Positions 47,035 through 59,130 of a stretch of DNA of 64,000 bases are shown here, in pieces (the stretch's first letter is position 1; each line of letters starts with the position of its first letter). The notes under the pieces were generated by a model. The model made no database searches and was not told the origin of the DNA. It saw nothing but the letters and a program-made list of their open reading frames with translations. Both the position numbers and the translations under genes were made by a program. Source of the DNA: Tenrec ecaudatus (taxonomy: Eukaryota; Chordata; Mammalia; Afrosoricida; Tenrecidae); contig NC_134542.1 of assembly GCF_050624435.1 (NCBI RefSeq), positions 15,061,997 to 15,125,996 of the forward strand. The letters are read 5' to 3'.

Positions 47035-47150
47035 TCTGGAATGATGTGCCTTGGCTTTGTCCCATGGCTCCAACACTCCAGCTCCATTTCTCTGAGCGAG
47101 TTGCTTAACCTCTCTGAGCCTCCCTTTTTTCATCTAGGAATAGCCTCAGT
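47035..47150 (+). mobile_element. MIR SINE, sense
   Basis: 'gagcgagttgcttaacctct' followed by 'ctgagcctcccttttttcat' is the MIR core. Confidence 0.8.
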
Positions 47151-48009
47151 GCTTACTGTGTACAGTCATCAATGTGAAATGAGAAAATATTTGCACATAA
47201 AGAGTTCTCAAAACTTAATGTCATTGTTTTAAAAATGGAAACAAATGCAAAATATTTCATATCAATGTTCCCTGCTAGGCTCAGAGCAACAATTTAGGAA
47301 GCAAGGGGTGAAGTGTTATTGTGTCTCTCGACTTTTAGGTCAATGCCATAGAAATGAACCATATCTATCTACAACTGGTCATTTAACCTCACAGTCAGAA
47401 ACAAACATTAAGTTTAACAGCCTGGAGGTCTGACCTTTTACATTATAAGAATATATACATTTGTGTTATTTTGTAAAACCCCATCCAAATGAATGAGAAG
47501 ATTAGCATTGCATTTGCTCAGGCTAATCCAGGAAGCCATGAGTACATGATAACACCAGACCAAACTCACTTTATTACAAGCCCCAGAACAATCTGCCTCA
47601 TCAAAAAGGCCAACTTACTGGCCACCGCTGCATTAAAGTCCAGAGGGATTTTTCATGGGCAATCAGTAAGCCGGAGTCTTATTAATTTAGGCACGTTATT
47701 ATTCCCAACCTCCATTCTTGCATGAATAGATTCTAATAATATTCTTTCTGCCTACCTCCCAGATACTCTGTATGTCACTGTCCCAAGTCAAAGGATATAA
47801 TTGAAAGCCTTGTAGAAACTACAGTGCATATTGATAATATAAAGTTTTATCATACATGTAACAAGCCTTCAGAGAAAGGAGAAATCACCTCAAAACCAAA
47901 TGAATCCCTTAACTATAACACAGTCCCCCAGGTTAACCCATATCATAAATTAAGCAATGTGCTTAACAATTTGTACGGGTAACCCTTAGATGTCATTACT
48001 TTCCTAGAA
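47151..48009. other. Unassigned sequence
   Basis: About 860 bp AT-rich unique sequence; no gene recognised. Confidence 0.45.
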
Positions 48010-48355
48010 GTGCTGTGAATTGCGAGAAGAGCAAACCAAAGGAAACTCTCTTGGAAGGAGAACAAGGAAGACTCTCTCTTGGAAGAAGTACAGCCAGAAC
48101 GCTACCTAGACGCAAGGATGGCAAGACTTTAGCTCACCTGTTCTGAGCATGTTATCAGGAGAGGCCAGTCCCTGGAAAAGGGCCTCATACTTGGTAACGT
48201 AGAGAGGAAGCACATAAGAGAAAAACATCAACAAGATGAGTTGACACAATAGGCTCAAGTGTAACAACTGTGGGGACGCCACAGGACTGAGCAGGGTTAC
48301 ATTCCACTATGTGTTGGAACCCACTAGACAGCCCCTAGAAACAACATCAAGACTT
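48010..48355 (+). mobile_element. RTE LINE 3' end
   Basis: 'tcttggaagaagtacagcca', 'gaggccagtccctggaaaag', 'gacacaataggctcaagtg' and tail 'cctagaaacaacatc'. Confidence 0.82.
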
Positions 48356-48642
48356 CTCTGGGGAACCCCAGCATGCTGGGTGTCTTGAAGTAACTATTTG
48401 AAGGCCTTAAGACTAGAAATCCAGCAAGCTATCAGCATAGGCATGCTTCCTCTAATTACTCAATAAGCAAGGTAAGCCTGGACTTATTTTTGCCTACTTA
48501 TTAATCTATAATGAACAGTTTCTGTGCTTTTCACCACATGAAACATCGAAGACATAGGTGAAATGAGTAAGTAAATTCAGGTAAATCCATGCTTAGCCTG
48601 CTTATTGGGTAATCACACTCGATGCTTTCATATGTATAACAC

Positions 48643-48834
48643 CAGAGCCCTGAAGGAATAGTGAGCTATGCATTGGTTTGCTAATCACAAGATCAGCAGT
48701 TCAAAACCACCTGTCACCTCAAGGGAGAAAAAAGTAGGCTTTCTATTCTCAACAAGAGTTGTACTCTTGGAAATCCACATGGGCAGTTCAACCTGTCCCA
48801 TAGGGTCACTGCGAGTCAGAATCAACTCATAGGC
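48643..48834 (+). mobile_element. AfroSINE, sense
   Basis: 'cagagccctgaaggaatagt', 'cagcagttcaaaaccacctg', 'tagggtcactgcgagtcaga' and 'atcaactcatagg', running directly into a (GTGA)n tract. Confidence 0.9.
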
Positions 48835-48890
48835 TGTGAGTGAGTGAGTGAGTGAGTGAGTGAGTGAGTGAGTGAGTGAGTGAGTGAGTG
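48835..48890. repeat. (GTGA)n microsatellite
   Basis: About 14 tetranucleotide units, starting at the GGCAGTGAGT-type tail of the adjoining AfroSINE. Confidence 0.97.
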
Positions 48891-49574
48891 AACTAGTTAG
48901 TTAGTCAGTCACTCTGGAGTCTGCTATTACTCTTGAGCAATAGGTGTTATGCCACGGATGACAGGTAGTGCTGGAAAACAGAAAATAAGCTAAAAATAAT
49001 TCCTCCAAGAAGTCTATAGTCCCTCTTGACTTATCCTTAGAGTCCATTGACATCAACAGTCTTTACCTGTGGAGTGAATTCACCTCTTACGTAGGAAAAA
49101 AAAATATCATTTTAGGGAAAGGAAGAGACCGTGATGGAAGTGGGTTTCTAAGACCTTCTTCATTGAACCTGAAATTTTGTAGGTAGGCCTCATTTAATTT
49201 TCCAAAGTCTCTGGAGAACTTGGCAACAATGAAACTGGAACCGACGAAGGCTACATCGAAGAGGAAAATAAGCCCTCCCGTTTGCTCTGAGAGAAACCAG
49301 AGCAATCCCAATGCCTGACCACAGAGCGTATGCAGAGTGCGCCGTAAGGAATGCAAATGGATAACCACAAAAGGAAAGGCCTGACTGTATTGCACTTTTC
49401 ACCTGTCCACCTCTAAGTTCTATACTGATTAGGAAGCAATTTAATCATTATTATTTATTAAAAACAGAGGGAACTTCCTTGACACCTGCATTGTTAAGGT
49501 GTTTTCTAGTGAAGGGGGAACAACGCAGTTCAAAGCAACATAATCGTGGTTCTATAAGAGTGAAAATTGATTAA
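48891..49574. other. Unassigned sequence
   Basis: About 680 bp. Two overlapping minus-strand frames at 49,087-49,402 (102 and 70 codons) show no domain I know. Confidence 0.4.
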
Positions 49575-50150
49575 TGTTTTCTGTCAACTTCAATGGAGCA
49601 GGATACTCAGTGGTTTGACAGTTAAGCCTAGTGATCCTGCATGATGAGCTTCAGCATAACGTACTCACCTCCATAATGAATGAGCTATGAGCCTCCAATC
49701 AATTGAAAGAAAGGTTCCCCAGGGGCGTGGCCTGCTTCCAACATAAATAGACACTACAGAGAAGTGGCTTTCCTTTTGCTGCATCCAGATCTTGCATGTG
49801 TCCATCAACCCCTGGTTTTCAGGACTTGAGCCAATGGCCTACCATATTGCTTGCCAATCCTGGGAGTCAACAGTGGCTGGCTATTTTATTTACCAAACTT
49901 GGATTCATTTACCTCTGCAGCCATCAATCTGTCATCTTCTTACTGATCAACCCTCACAGGTATGCAAATGAGGAGAAATCTGCAGCTCAATTTCTAAACC
50001 ATGGACTGGGAACTTACCCAGGTTGGAACCTGCCTAGGTAACTTCTATGGCTATCTGAACCATTTTCTTGACATAAACCTCTGTCTCTATATATGTACAC
50101 ATATCAGCTCCACTGATTTTGCTTCTCTATAGAACCCAGCCTAATCCGGT
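49575..50150 (+). mobile_element. LTR-like repeat, ERVL/MaLR type
   Basis: 'gtcaacttcaatggagcagg', 'acataaatagacactacaga', 'gaagtggctttccttttgct', 'aggacttgagccaatggcct', 'agaacccagcctaat'. The start 'tgt...gtcaacttc' and the end 'aacccagcctaat' parallel the D LTR ends (TGTGGTAGTTAC..GTCAACTTG and AACCCAGACTAACACA), suggesting a related, older LTR. No target duplication found. Confidence 0.5.
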
Positions 50151-50754
50151 AGCTAGCAAGTCCAAGAGCAAAAAGAGTCCCAGGGACTGCAGAACCAAGG
50201 GTCCATGTGGTGCTGTCTGGTCTCCGTATCCATCATTATCACTTAGAGCTATTTCTGGCACACTGGAGCATCAGAAAGAAACTTCATGTCTGGATATCAG
50301 AGCCATCACAGTGATGATGTGCATGGTCCAATTTTCTCTCCTGCATCAGCTGCTCTGGACTGCTTCTCCCAGCTGAGCCATGCTTGCTCCTCAAATACTT
50401 CAGGCATGCTTCAGTGCCTGCAAATCACATGCATTATATGTTTTTTGCCAACCTCATCACGCCAACACACACACACGTATGCTATTTCCATAATCAAACT
50501 GTTGGCTTTTTTTACATGTTGCTGATTTCAATGTCTATTTCTGACCACATGGGAACCTCACTTAGGGTAGATGTTGATTTTATATTACATTAAATGTAAG
50601 CTTAGTGCTATTTAACAATAGATCAAAAGCGATATTAAACATGTAAATATCTTACTCTAAAATCATAGTAGAGAGCAGGCACGCTGACTGGAAAGAGACA
50701 AGTAAGATCCCTGAGACTATAACTCTTTTTCACCCTTCAGGTCTAGAATTGAAT
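50151..50754. other. Unassigned sequence
   Basis: About 600 bp; short open frames with no domain. A short (CA)n lies at about 50,466-50,476. Confidence 0.4.
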
Positions 50755-51015
50755 CCACTTCAATGATTGGTAGGGGCAGTGGCGGGAGGGGAGTGATAAG
50801 AATCCATTTAAGTTCAAAGGGCAGCATTTATCCAAGTTCAGAGGGTTAGGGAAAGAGGGAGAACAGAAATAGGAGACTCGTGGGGAAAATGAAATAAAAG
50901 ATGAAGGTGTTTCGAGGGGATTGCCATAGTTGAGTAGAAACAAAATGTGTATGAATATAAATAAACCCGATGAGCTGCTCTGTAAACCTTCAACCAGTTC
51001 ACAATAAAAACTTAA
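50755..51015 (+). mobile_element. C-family repeat, 3' part
   Basis: 'gaaacaaaatgtgtatgaat', 'gagctgctctgtaaacctt' and 'cacaataaaaactt'. Confidence 0.7.
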
Positions 51016-51399
51016 AAAATTTTTTTTTTACTTTTATACTCTCCTAATAAAATAGACCACCATTCCTATGAATTACACAGTGGGACTTCATGTTGAAACC
51101 AAAGAGTATAAAAGCATTAAAATATACCAAAGTAACATTTTTACATAAACTACAAAAGTAATTATTCCTAGTCATGAATGCAGGAGATTAAAAAGGTGAA
51201 CAGAGTGATATTATTTACCTTTTATATGGGAGGACTGATGAATGAAACCAAAATTTATGTCTAAATATGTCATAGTTATATGCATGGCGTACACCTTACC
51301 TTACATAATTTCATCATTTCATAGCATTATTTTCATGGGAATATTTAAACACGTGTACCCAATCTGTCACTCATTCACTGATATTTGTTTTTCAAACGT
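51016..51399. other. Unassigned AT-rich sequence
   Basis: About 380 bp between C and L2; the right part may be further L2. Confidence 0.35.
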
Positions 51400-51725
51400 T
51401 TCAATTCCTTGCAGTCTTTGTTCAAATTTTACTTTAAACAAGATCTACCCTAATATCTTATTTAAATTGATGTCCTCCTCTGGTCTCCTACCAGTCCGCC
51501 CTCACAACATAATAGATCTTTGTTGCTCTGCTCTATTTTTCTAGTTATCTCCTTCTACTGTACCCTATGATTTATTTACTATAAATGCATGGCATTTATT
51601 GTGTATTGCCTGTCTCCCTCTAACAGCAGGGAAACACTTGAGGGCAAATGTGTTGTTGCTGGTGCATTCACTAATGTCTCTTCAGGCCCTCATAGTCAAT
51701 ACTTATATTTGTGGGTGGAAAGAAC
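51400..51725 (+). mobile_element. L2 LINE 3' end
   Basis: 'tgatttatttactataaatg', 'attgcctgtctccctctaac', 'cacttgagggcaaatgtgtt' and 'gcattcactaatgtctc' follow the L2 3' UTR order. Confidence 0.65.
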
Positions 51726-51939
51726 TGAAGAAAAATGTGTCGTCCCAGGGTTGCTTTCTTCTCGTGAGATTATAGTAAACATCTTTGTCTGGAGGCCCCA
51801 CATCAGTCCTCAACCTCTACAATCTGGTTCCTGTTTTCAAAGCCTGTGCCCTGAATCCTATGCTTGATTATAATAACAATAGATTTCCCTGTCAAGAGGC
51901 CAAATCCCATTCAACAACTTCCAGGGACTGTCCCATTTC

Positions 51940-52887
51940 TTTCTTTTTTCTTTCTTTCTGCCTTTCTTTCTTGCTTTCTTTCTTAATCATTTTACTGGGC
52001 CTCATACAACCCTTATCTCGATCCATCCATGCATCCATTGTGTCAAGCACATTTGTACATTCGTTGTCATCACCATTCTCAAAATATTTGCGCTCTCCCT
52101 TTCCACCCCTCCCTCTCCACCCCTCCCTCATGAACCCTTGATAATTTATAAAGTATTATTATTTTGTCATATCTTACACTCTCCGATGTCTCCTTTCACC
52201 CACTTTCCTGTTGTCTGTCCCCCAGAGAGGGGGTTATATGAAGATCCTTGTGTTGGCTTCCCCTTTCTACTCCCCTTCCCCATTGCCCTCCTGGTAGTGC
52301 TACTCTCATTATTGGTCCTGAGGGGTTCATCTGTCCTGGATTCCCTGTGTTTCCAGCTCTGATCTGTACTAGTGTACATGCTCTGGTCTAGCCAGATTTG
52401 TAAGGTAGAATTGGGATCATGATAGTGGGGGAGGAGGCATGAAAGAACTAGAGGAAAGTTGTATGTTCCATTGGTGCTATACTGCACCCTGACTGTCTCA
52501 TCTCCTCTCAGAGACCCTTCTAGAAGAGTATGTCCAGTTTCCTACAGATGGGCTTTGGGTCTCTACCCGCACTCCCCCTCATTCACAATGATATGAATTT
52601 TTGTTCTTTGGTGCCTGATATCTGATCCCATTGACACCTTGTGATCACACAGGCGGGTGTGCTTTAAGTCCCCAGATGCTATATCTTCTGATAGCTGGGC
52701 ACCATAAGCTTTCTGCACCACATTTGCTTATGCACCTACTTTGTCTTCAGCGATTGCGTTGGGAAGGTTACCATCATGGAATGCCAGTTTAATAGAACAA
52801 AGTTGAGGGAGTATTTGAGTGGAGGCCCAATGTCCATCTGCTACCTTAATACTAAACCTATAAACATATGCACATAGATCTATTTTC

Positions 52888-52926
<39 letters not shown>

Positions 52927-53160
52927 GTCTTTTGGCCTCTGTAAGTGCCCTCTGTCTTCTAGCTCTTTCCTCTATTTCCTAGTACTTTCCTCTTGTCCCA
53001 CTACCATGTTCAGCCTTCGTTTGGGTTTTAGCAATTCCTTTCATTTACAATGGCCTTGATCAAGCCCTCCCAGGTCTCTAACACCCTCCTCCCCATCGAT
53101 TTCAGATCACTTGTTGTTCCCTTGTCCCTGGGTTTGTTAACACCCACTTCCTCTAGTCCT
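51940..53160 (-). mobile_element. B-family retroelement, antisense, 1.2 kb
   Basis: Pyrimidine-rich tail side at the left, then 'aatcattttactgggcctca', 'gatccatccatgcatccatt', 'tctcccccagag'-type, 'atctgatcccattgacacct', 'gctaccttaatactaaacc', a (CA)n expansion and, beyond it, 'cccttgtccctgggtttgtt' at about 53,120. It covers the same blocks as the 57-kb copy in reverse. Frames on either strand are chance. Confidence 0.88.
52888..52924. repeat. (CA)n microsatellite inside B element
   Basis: About 18 CA units, at the place where the 57-kb copy has an AT-rich 'tatatttatatatg'-like stretch. Confidence 0.95.
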
Positions 53161-54173
53161 AATTCTTTAACCCGCTCTAGAATTGCTTTGTACAGAATAT
53201 TACCGGAAAAAAAGTCGGCTACTGACCAAGGATTGGAAGGAGTTGTTTTGTTGGTATGGTTAATCTAGGCTGTTTCAATGTGGTAGTTTTAGTTGTTAAG
53301 GAATTCCATCATGTTTAATTCAATTTTCATTTATTTTAGGATAGCTATTCCTAGCATACTAGCACGGATCTTACATCTGTGGGAATTTATATGAAATCGG
53401 AACACTGTGCTCCAGGTTTATAAACAAGCCATAGCTCTGTGTTCACTCCATCGTATAACTTCTTGTGACTCCTCTGTGACGTTTCCTAATTTAACAGGAT
53501 ATGTATTCCCTGGAGGAAAAGGACATTTTCATCTAACGATTGTGTCAATATTGAGAAGACTCGAGCACCCACTATTATAAGTCTTAACATTAAGATAAAT
53601 TTTTATAAGTTTTTGCCCTAAAGTCCCCAAGGATAGCAAAAATTAAATTTGACTGTAAGATATTTACATGCAAGGCAGTTAGTGTAGTTGGTAGCATAAA
53701 GCATACTTGTAAAAACTGCAATGTTGTGTGTATGTTGATCATGGGGGCAGGGGGAGCCGGAAAACAGATTCCCATGATCCTTAAGAAACGGAAACAGATA
53801 CAGGCCCATGGCTTCCTCACTCCCCAAATTGGAAACATCTGTGTTGCCTAAATTCTCACTTTTTCCCATAATCAAAGGGGTAATTCCTGAAACAGTAGGG
53901 TCTTCCAAAAGATACCAGCCTTTTTAGAAACAATAAGGATGTCCTAGATTTCCCTTAACTATTTTCAACTCTTTGGAAAATTCCATCATCGTAGGCCCCA
54001 ACCCTACTGGTTATGGAGAGGGGCACAAATATATGCAGACCAATGTTTTGATGAAAGTAAAACATTATAAGTTTTTGTTTATTTTTAAGAAAGGAAAAAA
54101 AATATCATTAAACTAGGAGCAACATTTTCTGAACCTTTAATAGATGTACTTTTAAATTACAGTATAAACACTT
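53161..54173. other. Unassigned sequence
   Basis: About 1 kb; the first ~100 bp may be more B. Overlapping minus-strand frames at 53,590-53,908 show no known domain. Confidence 0.45.
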
Positions 54174-54361
54174 AGGAGCCCTTGTGGCATAGCGGTTACA
54201 TGCTGGGCTGACAACCACAAGGTGAGCAGTTCAAAACATCTGACCGCTCCTTGGGGAAAAGATGAGACTTTCTACTCCTATCAAGAGTTATAGGCTCTGA
54301 AACCCACAGTGCCAGTTTTACCCTCTCCCACAGGCTCACTATCAATCAGAAGAGGCTTGAT
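54174..54361 (+). mobile_element. AfroSINE, sense
   Basis: Head 'aggagcccttgtggcatagc', 'gtgagcagttcaaaacatc', 'aagagttataggctctgaaa'. Confidence 0.88.
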
Positions 54362-54775
54362 ATATATCATATGTATGACATTTATATACTACTGGTAACA
54401 TAGTCTATAAATTGTGAGTATAACATAATATATAAATACTCACGCATGCATGTGTCCATAAGTGAAATAAAATACTAGTGAAACATGATTGGCTAAGGCA
54501 TTACTGAAATTTCTTCTCAGATTATGAATAGCTTTTCACGTAAATTTTCAGCTTAAAGTGTTGATGATGGAACACTCATGAATAGTCCTCTCTATCCTCT
54601 AGATTTTCTGCCAATTCAAAAACCTATTGGCATTTTCATCATCTCAACCAGCAACCAAGTCTCCCTCTCTAGTCTCAGTCTCTCAGTCATCGACAGAAAG
54701 CTTTCAGAGAACAACTAAATCACATGGTTCTCTGTCAAATTTCTATAAATTGTTTATTGAGGGCTGCATCCAAGG
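54362..54775. other. Unassigned AT-rich sequence
   Basis: About 410 bp, nothing recognised. Confidence 0.4.
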
Positions 54776-55192
54776 TGCGTTAGGGCGGATTGTCTACAGA
54801 AACAAACCCAGAGGCACTCATACAGGTGTAGGAAAGAATTTTATATCAAGAAGTAATTGTATATAAGGAAAACAACTCAAGTCCATAAGTCCAATTCTAG
54901 TCCATAAATCCGTCTTCAGCTTCATGAAGCCCACGCAATGATGCAGAAAGATCACAGATTGGTGGGTGTAAATTCTTGTGGATCCAAAGGTGGTAATGCA
55001 TCTCCATGGCTAGTGCCGGCTTCAGCATGGCTCACCGGTATGAAGGTGAAGGCAGAGGGAGAAAGAAGAAGTTTCCAGGATCCCCCTTCTGAGAAGACTA
55101 CATGTATCAGGAGGTACCATCAGGCTATGATCTGATTGACAGGCTCCATCCTTATATCTTCAAGTGGACATGAAATGTACATAACTACCACA
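54776..55192 (-). mobile_element. D-family LTR, antisense, 5-bp duplication CAAGG
   Basis: 417 bp from TGCGTTAGGGCGG to CATAACTACCACA with flanks CAAGG at 54,771-54,775 and 55,193-55,197. Shorter than the other D copies because of internal deletions. Confidence 0.85.
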
Positions 55193-55269
55193 CAAGGTCC
55201 TCTTATGCCAATAATAATTATAGTCAACCAATGAAAACTATATCCCTTCTTTGACATAAATTTTTAGGC

Positions 55270-55880
55270 TCTGTCAACTATTAAGGATTTCATTTAACTT
55301 AGATCCACAATCAATGCCCAGCAATCAAAAAGATCAAATGATCTACTGCATTGGCCAAACCTGTTACACAAGGCCTCTTTAAAGCATTAAAGACAAAGGA
55401 TGAAACTTTGAGGAATGAAGTGTGCCCGCACACTCCATGGTATTTTCAACCACCACCCATCCATGTGAAAGTTGGATAGTGAATAAGGAAAACCCCAGAA
55501 GAATCGATGTGTTTGAATTAGGATGTTGGTGAAGAACATTGAAAGTGCCCACCAGGGACTTCCAGAAGAGCAAGCAGATCTGTCTTAGGAGTATAGCCAG
55601 AATGCTGCTTCGTTTCTAGGATGGGGAGACTTCATCTCATGTATTTTGGGCATGTTATCAGAAGAGGTAAGTCCCTTGTAAAGGACCTCATGCTTGGAAA
55701 AGTAGAGAGCAACAAAAATCAAGAGGACCTTCAAGAGATGGATTGACACAATGACTGCAATAATCGGTTCAAACAGAGGGATGATTATGAGGCTGCCACA
55801 AGACCAGGCAGGGTTCCCTTCGGTTGTTCTTAGTTGTGCTATCAATTGAAAATGATTCAATGACTTCCAACAACATCAAC
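55270..55880 (+). mobile_element. RTE LINE 3' end
   Basis: 'tattaaggatttcatttaac', 'atccacaatcaatgcccagc', 'gtgaaagttggatagtgaat', 'tgtcttaggagtatagccag', 'gggcatgttatcagaagagg' and tail 'ttccaacaacatcaac'. Confidence 0.85.
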
Positions 55881-55886
55881 TATAGT

Positions 55887-56090
55887 AGAAGCCTTGTTGA
55901 CACAATGGTTAAGAGCTAGGCTACTAACTGAAAGGTTGGCAGTTCAAACACACTCAGTAGCTCCAGAGGAGAAAAACGTGATAATGTGCACCTGTAAAGA
56001 TTATAGCTTAGAAAACCCCGTGGGGCAGTTCTACCCTATGGTGTCACTATGCATCAAATGGACTCATATCAACAACAACATATCAACAAA
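55887..56090 (+). mobile_element. AfroSINE, sense
   Basis: 'gaagccttgttgacacaatg', 'aaaggttggcagttcaaaca', 'gtggggcagttctaccctat', ending in CAACAACA. Abuts the tail of the RTE at 55,880. Confidence 0.85.
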
Positions 56091-56186
56091 AAGTAAATCT
56101 GATACTAAATATGTTAAAATGTGAACAAAACACATGTATATCATTGCAGCAAGGAAAGGCAATAATTATCCATTCTGTCCTCTTCT

Positions 56187-56350
56187 AAGGAGCCTGGTGA
56201 TGTAGTGCATTAATCATTGGACTACTACCCATAAGGTTGGTGGTTCAAAAGCACCAGCTGCTCCATGAAGGATGAGGCTCCCATCAGGAGCAGTGCTACT
56301 CCGTCCTGCAGCATGACTATGAGTCACACTCAACTTGATGGTCGTGGACT
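56187..56350 (+). mobile_element. AfroSINE, sense, deleted centre
   Basis: 'aaggagcctggtgatgtagt', 'aaggttggtggttcaaaagc', then 'gactatgagtcacactcaac'; the middle block is shortened. Confidence 0.82.
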
Positions 56351-56524
56351 GTGGGCTGTACTGTTCCTAATCCCTTAAGGGGTCAGAGGAGAACAAACCT
56401 TCCAGAAAGAAATGCAGGAAAGGGCTCTATTGCTGCTCTTTAAAAATCAACATTCTTTGAACATATTTACTGAAGTTTAAAATTTAAATCCAACCATAAT
56501 AAAGATGTTCTAGGTAAAGTATCA

Positions 56525-56605
56525 GCAAAAACTATATGGGTACAAACAACTCAGTGAAATACTAATTTGCTCTGTAAGCTTGCACTCAAACCACAGTAGA
56601 GTTTT
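56525..56605 (+). mobile_element. C-family repeat, 3' tip
   Basis: 'gaaatactaatttgctctgt' then 'aagcttgcactcaaacc'. Confidence 0.6.
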
Positions 56606-56689
56606 TTAAGAAAAGGTTTTTGGAAGATTAGTCCAAAGATGTCAATGTTTTATTTAAAAGAATCTAGCACTGCCATTCTGGTTTTCTTT

Positions 56690-56970
56690 ACCAAAATCCT
56701 CACAACTGAACTAATAAAGAGTATCATGGTAAAAGAAGAAAAGACTGAAGTTATCAAGGACTTCGTCTTGCTTGGATCTACCATCATCATGAAAGCAGCT
56801 GTCCAGAGATTAGATGATGCCTCATATTAGATACCCGTTGCACCAGACCTCTTTAGAGTATGGAAGAGTACTTTAGAGTACTGTGAGTACTTTTAGAGTA
56901 CTTTGAGGACTAAGGTGCACCAAACATAAGCCATAGTATTTTCAATCACTTCATATGCATATGAAAGTTG
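56690..56970 (+). mobile_element. RTE LINE, left of nested B element
   Basis: 'aatcctcacaactgaactaa', 'gaagttatcaaggacttcg', 'tgaggactaaggtgcacc', ending 'catatgcatatgaaagttg'. Contains a local triplication of 'tagagtac' at about 56,852-56,905. Resumes at 58,750. Confidence 0.88.
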
Positions 56971-58741
56971 TACCTTGGGACCATAGGGCCAGCCCCACTA
57001 TGAGACACGGCATCTCTAACTGACCCATAGTGCTATGGGGGACAACACTGGGGACACAGTGCAGGAATTGCACCCAATCTAACCCCACCACACTGAGGCA
57101 AAACACTAAGGGTGTGCAACAGAACATCAAGGGGAACAAAGAAACAAAATCCCAGGAAATATCTAAAATAGACTGTGGGGCCAGGGCATGGAACCCCATC
57201 AGACTCAACCAGAAAACACTCCTGAAGGTCAACAAACAGACTTTGAACTATTTAAAGGCTTTTCTTTTTTGTGTTGTTTGGGTTTTGTTGTTGTTGTTTG
57301 TTTTCTTTTCCTTTGTTTTGTTTTTGTGCATATTTTTATCTCTGCAGGTCTATCTAAATAAGACAGGTGAGATAAACAATCTGGAAGAAAAAACAACAGG
57401 GCTGACTGTTCTGGGGGGGACAGGGTAGAAGGGGAGGCAGGGGAAAGGAAGTGACTGTTAACAAACCCAGGGATAAGAGAACAACAAGTGATTTAAAATC
57501 GATGGCAAGGAGGGTGTAGGAGGCCTAATAGAGTTTGATCAAGGGCAATGTTACCGAGAGGAATTACTGAAACTCAAATGAAGGCTGAGCATGACAGTGG
57601 GACAAGAGGAAAGTCAAAGGAAATAGAGGAAGGAAATAGGAGGCAAAGGGCATTTATAGAGGTCTAAATACAGGCATGTACATATGTAAATATATTTCTA
57701 TATGAGGATGGAGAAGTAGATCTATGTGCATATATTTATAGGTTTAGTACTAAGGTAGCAGATGGACATTGGGCCTCTACTCAAGTACTCCCTCGATGCG
57801 AGAACACTTTGTTCTATTAAACTGGTATTCCTTGATGCTCACCTTCCCAACACAATCGCTGAAGACAAAGTGGGTGAATAAGCAAATGTGGTATGGAAAG
57901 CTAATGGTGCTCAGCTATCAAAAGATATAGCATCTGGGGTCTTAAAGTCTTGAAGATAAACAAGTGACCATCTAGCAGGGAAGCAACAAAGCCCACATGA
58001 ACGAAGCACACCAGCCTGTGTGATCATGAGGTATTGATAGGATCAGGTATCAGGCACCAAAGAATAAAAAATCATATCATTGTGAATGAGGGGGAGTGTG
58101 CAGTGGAGACCCAAAGCCCATCTGTAGGCAATTGAACATCCCCTTACAGAAGGGTCTTGTGGAGGAGATGCAGTATAGCACCGAAGAAACATACAACGTC
58201 CTCTAGTTCTTTTATGGTCCCCCCCCCCCACTATCATGATCCCAATTCTACCCTACAAATCAGGCTAGGCCAGAGGATGTACACTGGTACAGATCAGAGC
58301 TGGAAACACAGGGAATCCAGGACAGATTAAACCCCTTAGGTCCAATAATGAGAATAGAGAAAGCAGGAGGGTAATGGGAAGGTGGTGTAGAAAGGGGGAG
58401 CCGATCACAATTATCTACATGTAACCCCCTCTCTGGGGGACAGACAACAGAAAAGTGAGTGAAGGGAGACATATAACCCCTTCCCTGGGGGGCAGACAAC
58501 TGAAAAATGGGTGAAGGGAGATATAGAACTATGTAAGACATGAAAAAAAAGTATAAATTATCAAGGGTTTATGAGGGAGGGGAAAAATGAACAGTTGATA
58601 CCAAGGACTCAAATAGAAAGAAAATGTTTTGAGAATGATGATGACAAAAAATGCACACATGTGCTTAGCACAATGGATGAATGTATGATAAGAGTTGTAC
58701 AAGCCGCTAATAAAATTATTTTGGGGGGAAAAATAATGAAA
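56971..58741 (+). mobile_element. B-family retroelement, 1.77 kb, nested in RTE with 8-bp duplication
   Basis: The longest B copy. It splits an RTE at GAAAGTTG (56,963-56,970 and 58,742-58,749); deleting the element and one repeat restores the RTE text '...gaaagttgg...ataaggaagac'. Order: 'gggccagccccactatgaga', 'aggtctatctaaataagaca', 'gataaacaatctggaagaaa', 'ccagggataagagaacaac', 'tggacattgggcctctactc', 'atctggggtcttaaagtct', two copies of the 'ccccttccctgggg'-type block at about 58,425-58,490, then 'agttgtacaagccgctaat'. The only sizeable frame, 132 codons at 57,030, has no domain. No RTE- or SINE-like tail. Confidence 0.92.
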
Positions 58742-58749
58742 GAAAGTTG

Positions 58750-59130
58750 GTCCATGCATAAGGAAGACAAAGGAGGAATCAGTACATACAGAGCTGCTGA
58801 AGAATATTGAGAGGGCCAGCACTGTCCAAGAACAAACCAACATGTCTTGGAAGAAGGGCAAACAGAATGGTCCTTAAAAGCAAGGATGGTGAGATTTCAT
58901 CTCACATACTTTGGATATTTTATCAGGAAAGGCCTGTCCACAGAGCAGGACATCATGGTTGGTAGAGGGGCAATGAAAAGGAGGAAAACATCCCACAGGA
59001 TGAATCACCGCAGTGGCTGCAGCAATGAATTCTAACATGAGAACAATGGTGAGGTGGCACAGGGCTGGGAAGTGTTTCGTTCTGTTCCGATAGGGCTGTG
59101 ATGGGTCAGCACAGGGAACCTAACAAGAAC
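58750..59130 (+). mobile_element. RTE LINE 3' end, right of nested B element
   Basis: 'tccatgcataaggaagacaa', 'catgtcttggaagaagggc', 'ctcacatactttggatattt', 'gcacagggctgggaagtgtt' and tail 'aacctaacaagaac'. Confidence 0.88.

Noticed and set aside
6111..52924. Regularly spaced repeats as a CRISPR-like array
   Set aside because: All regular repeats here are di- or tetranucleotide microsatellites or dispersed SINEs; no direct repeats with unique equal-length spacers.
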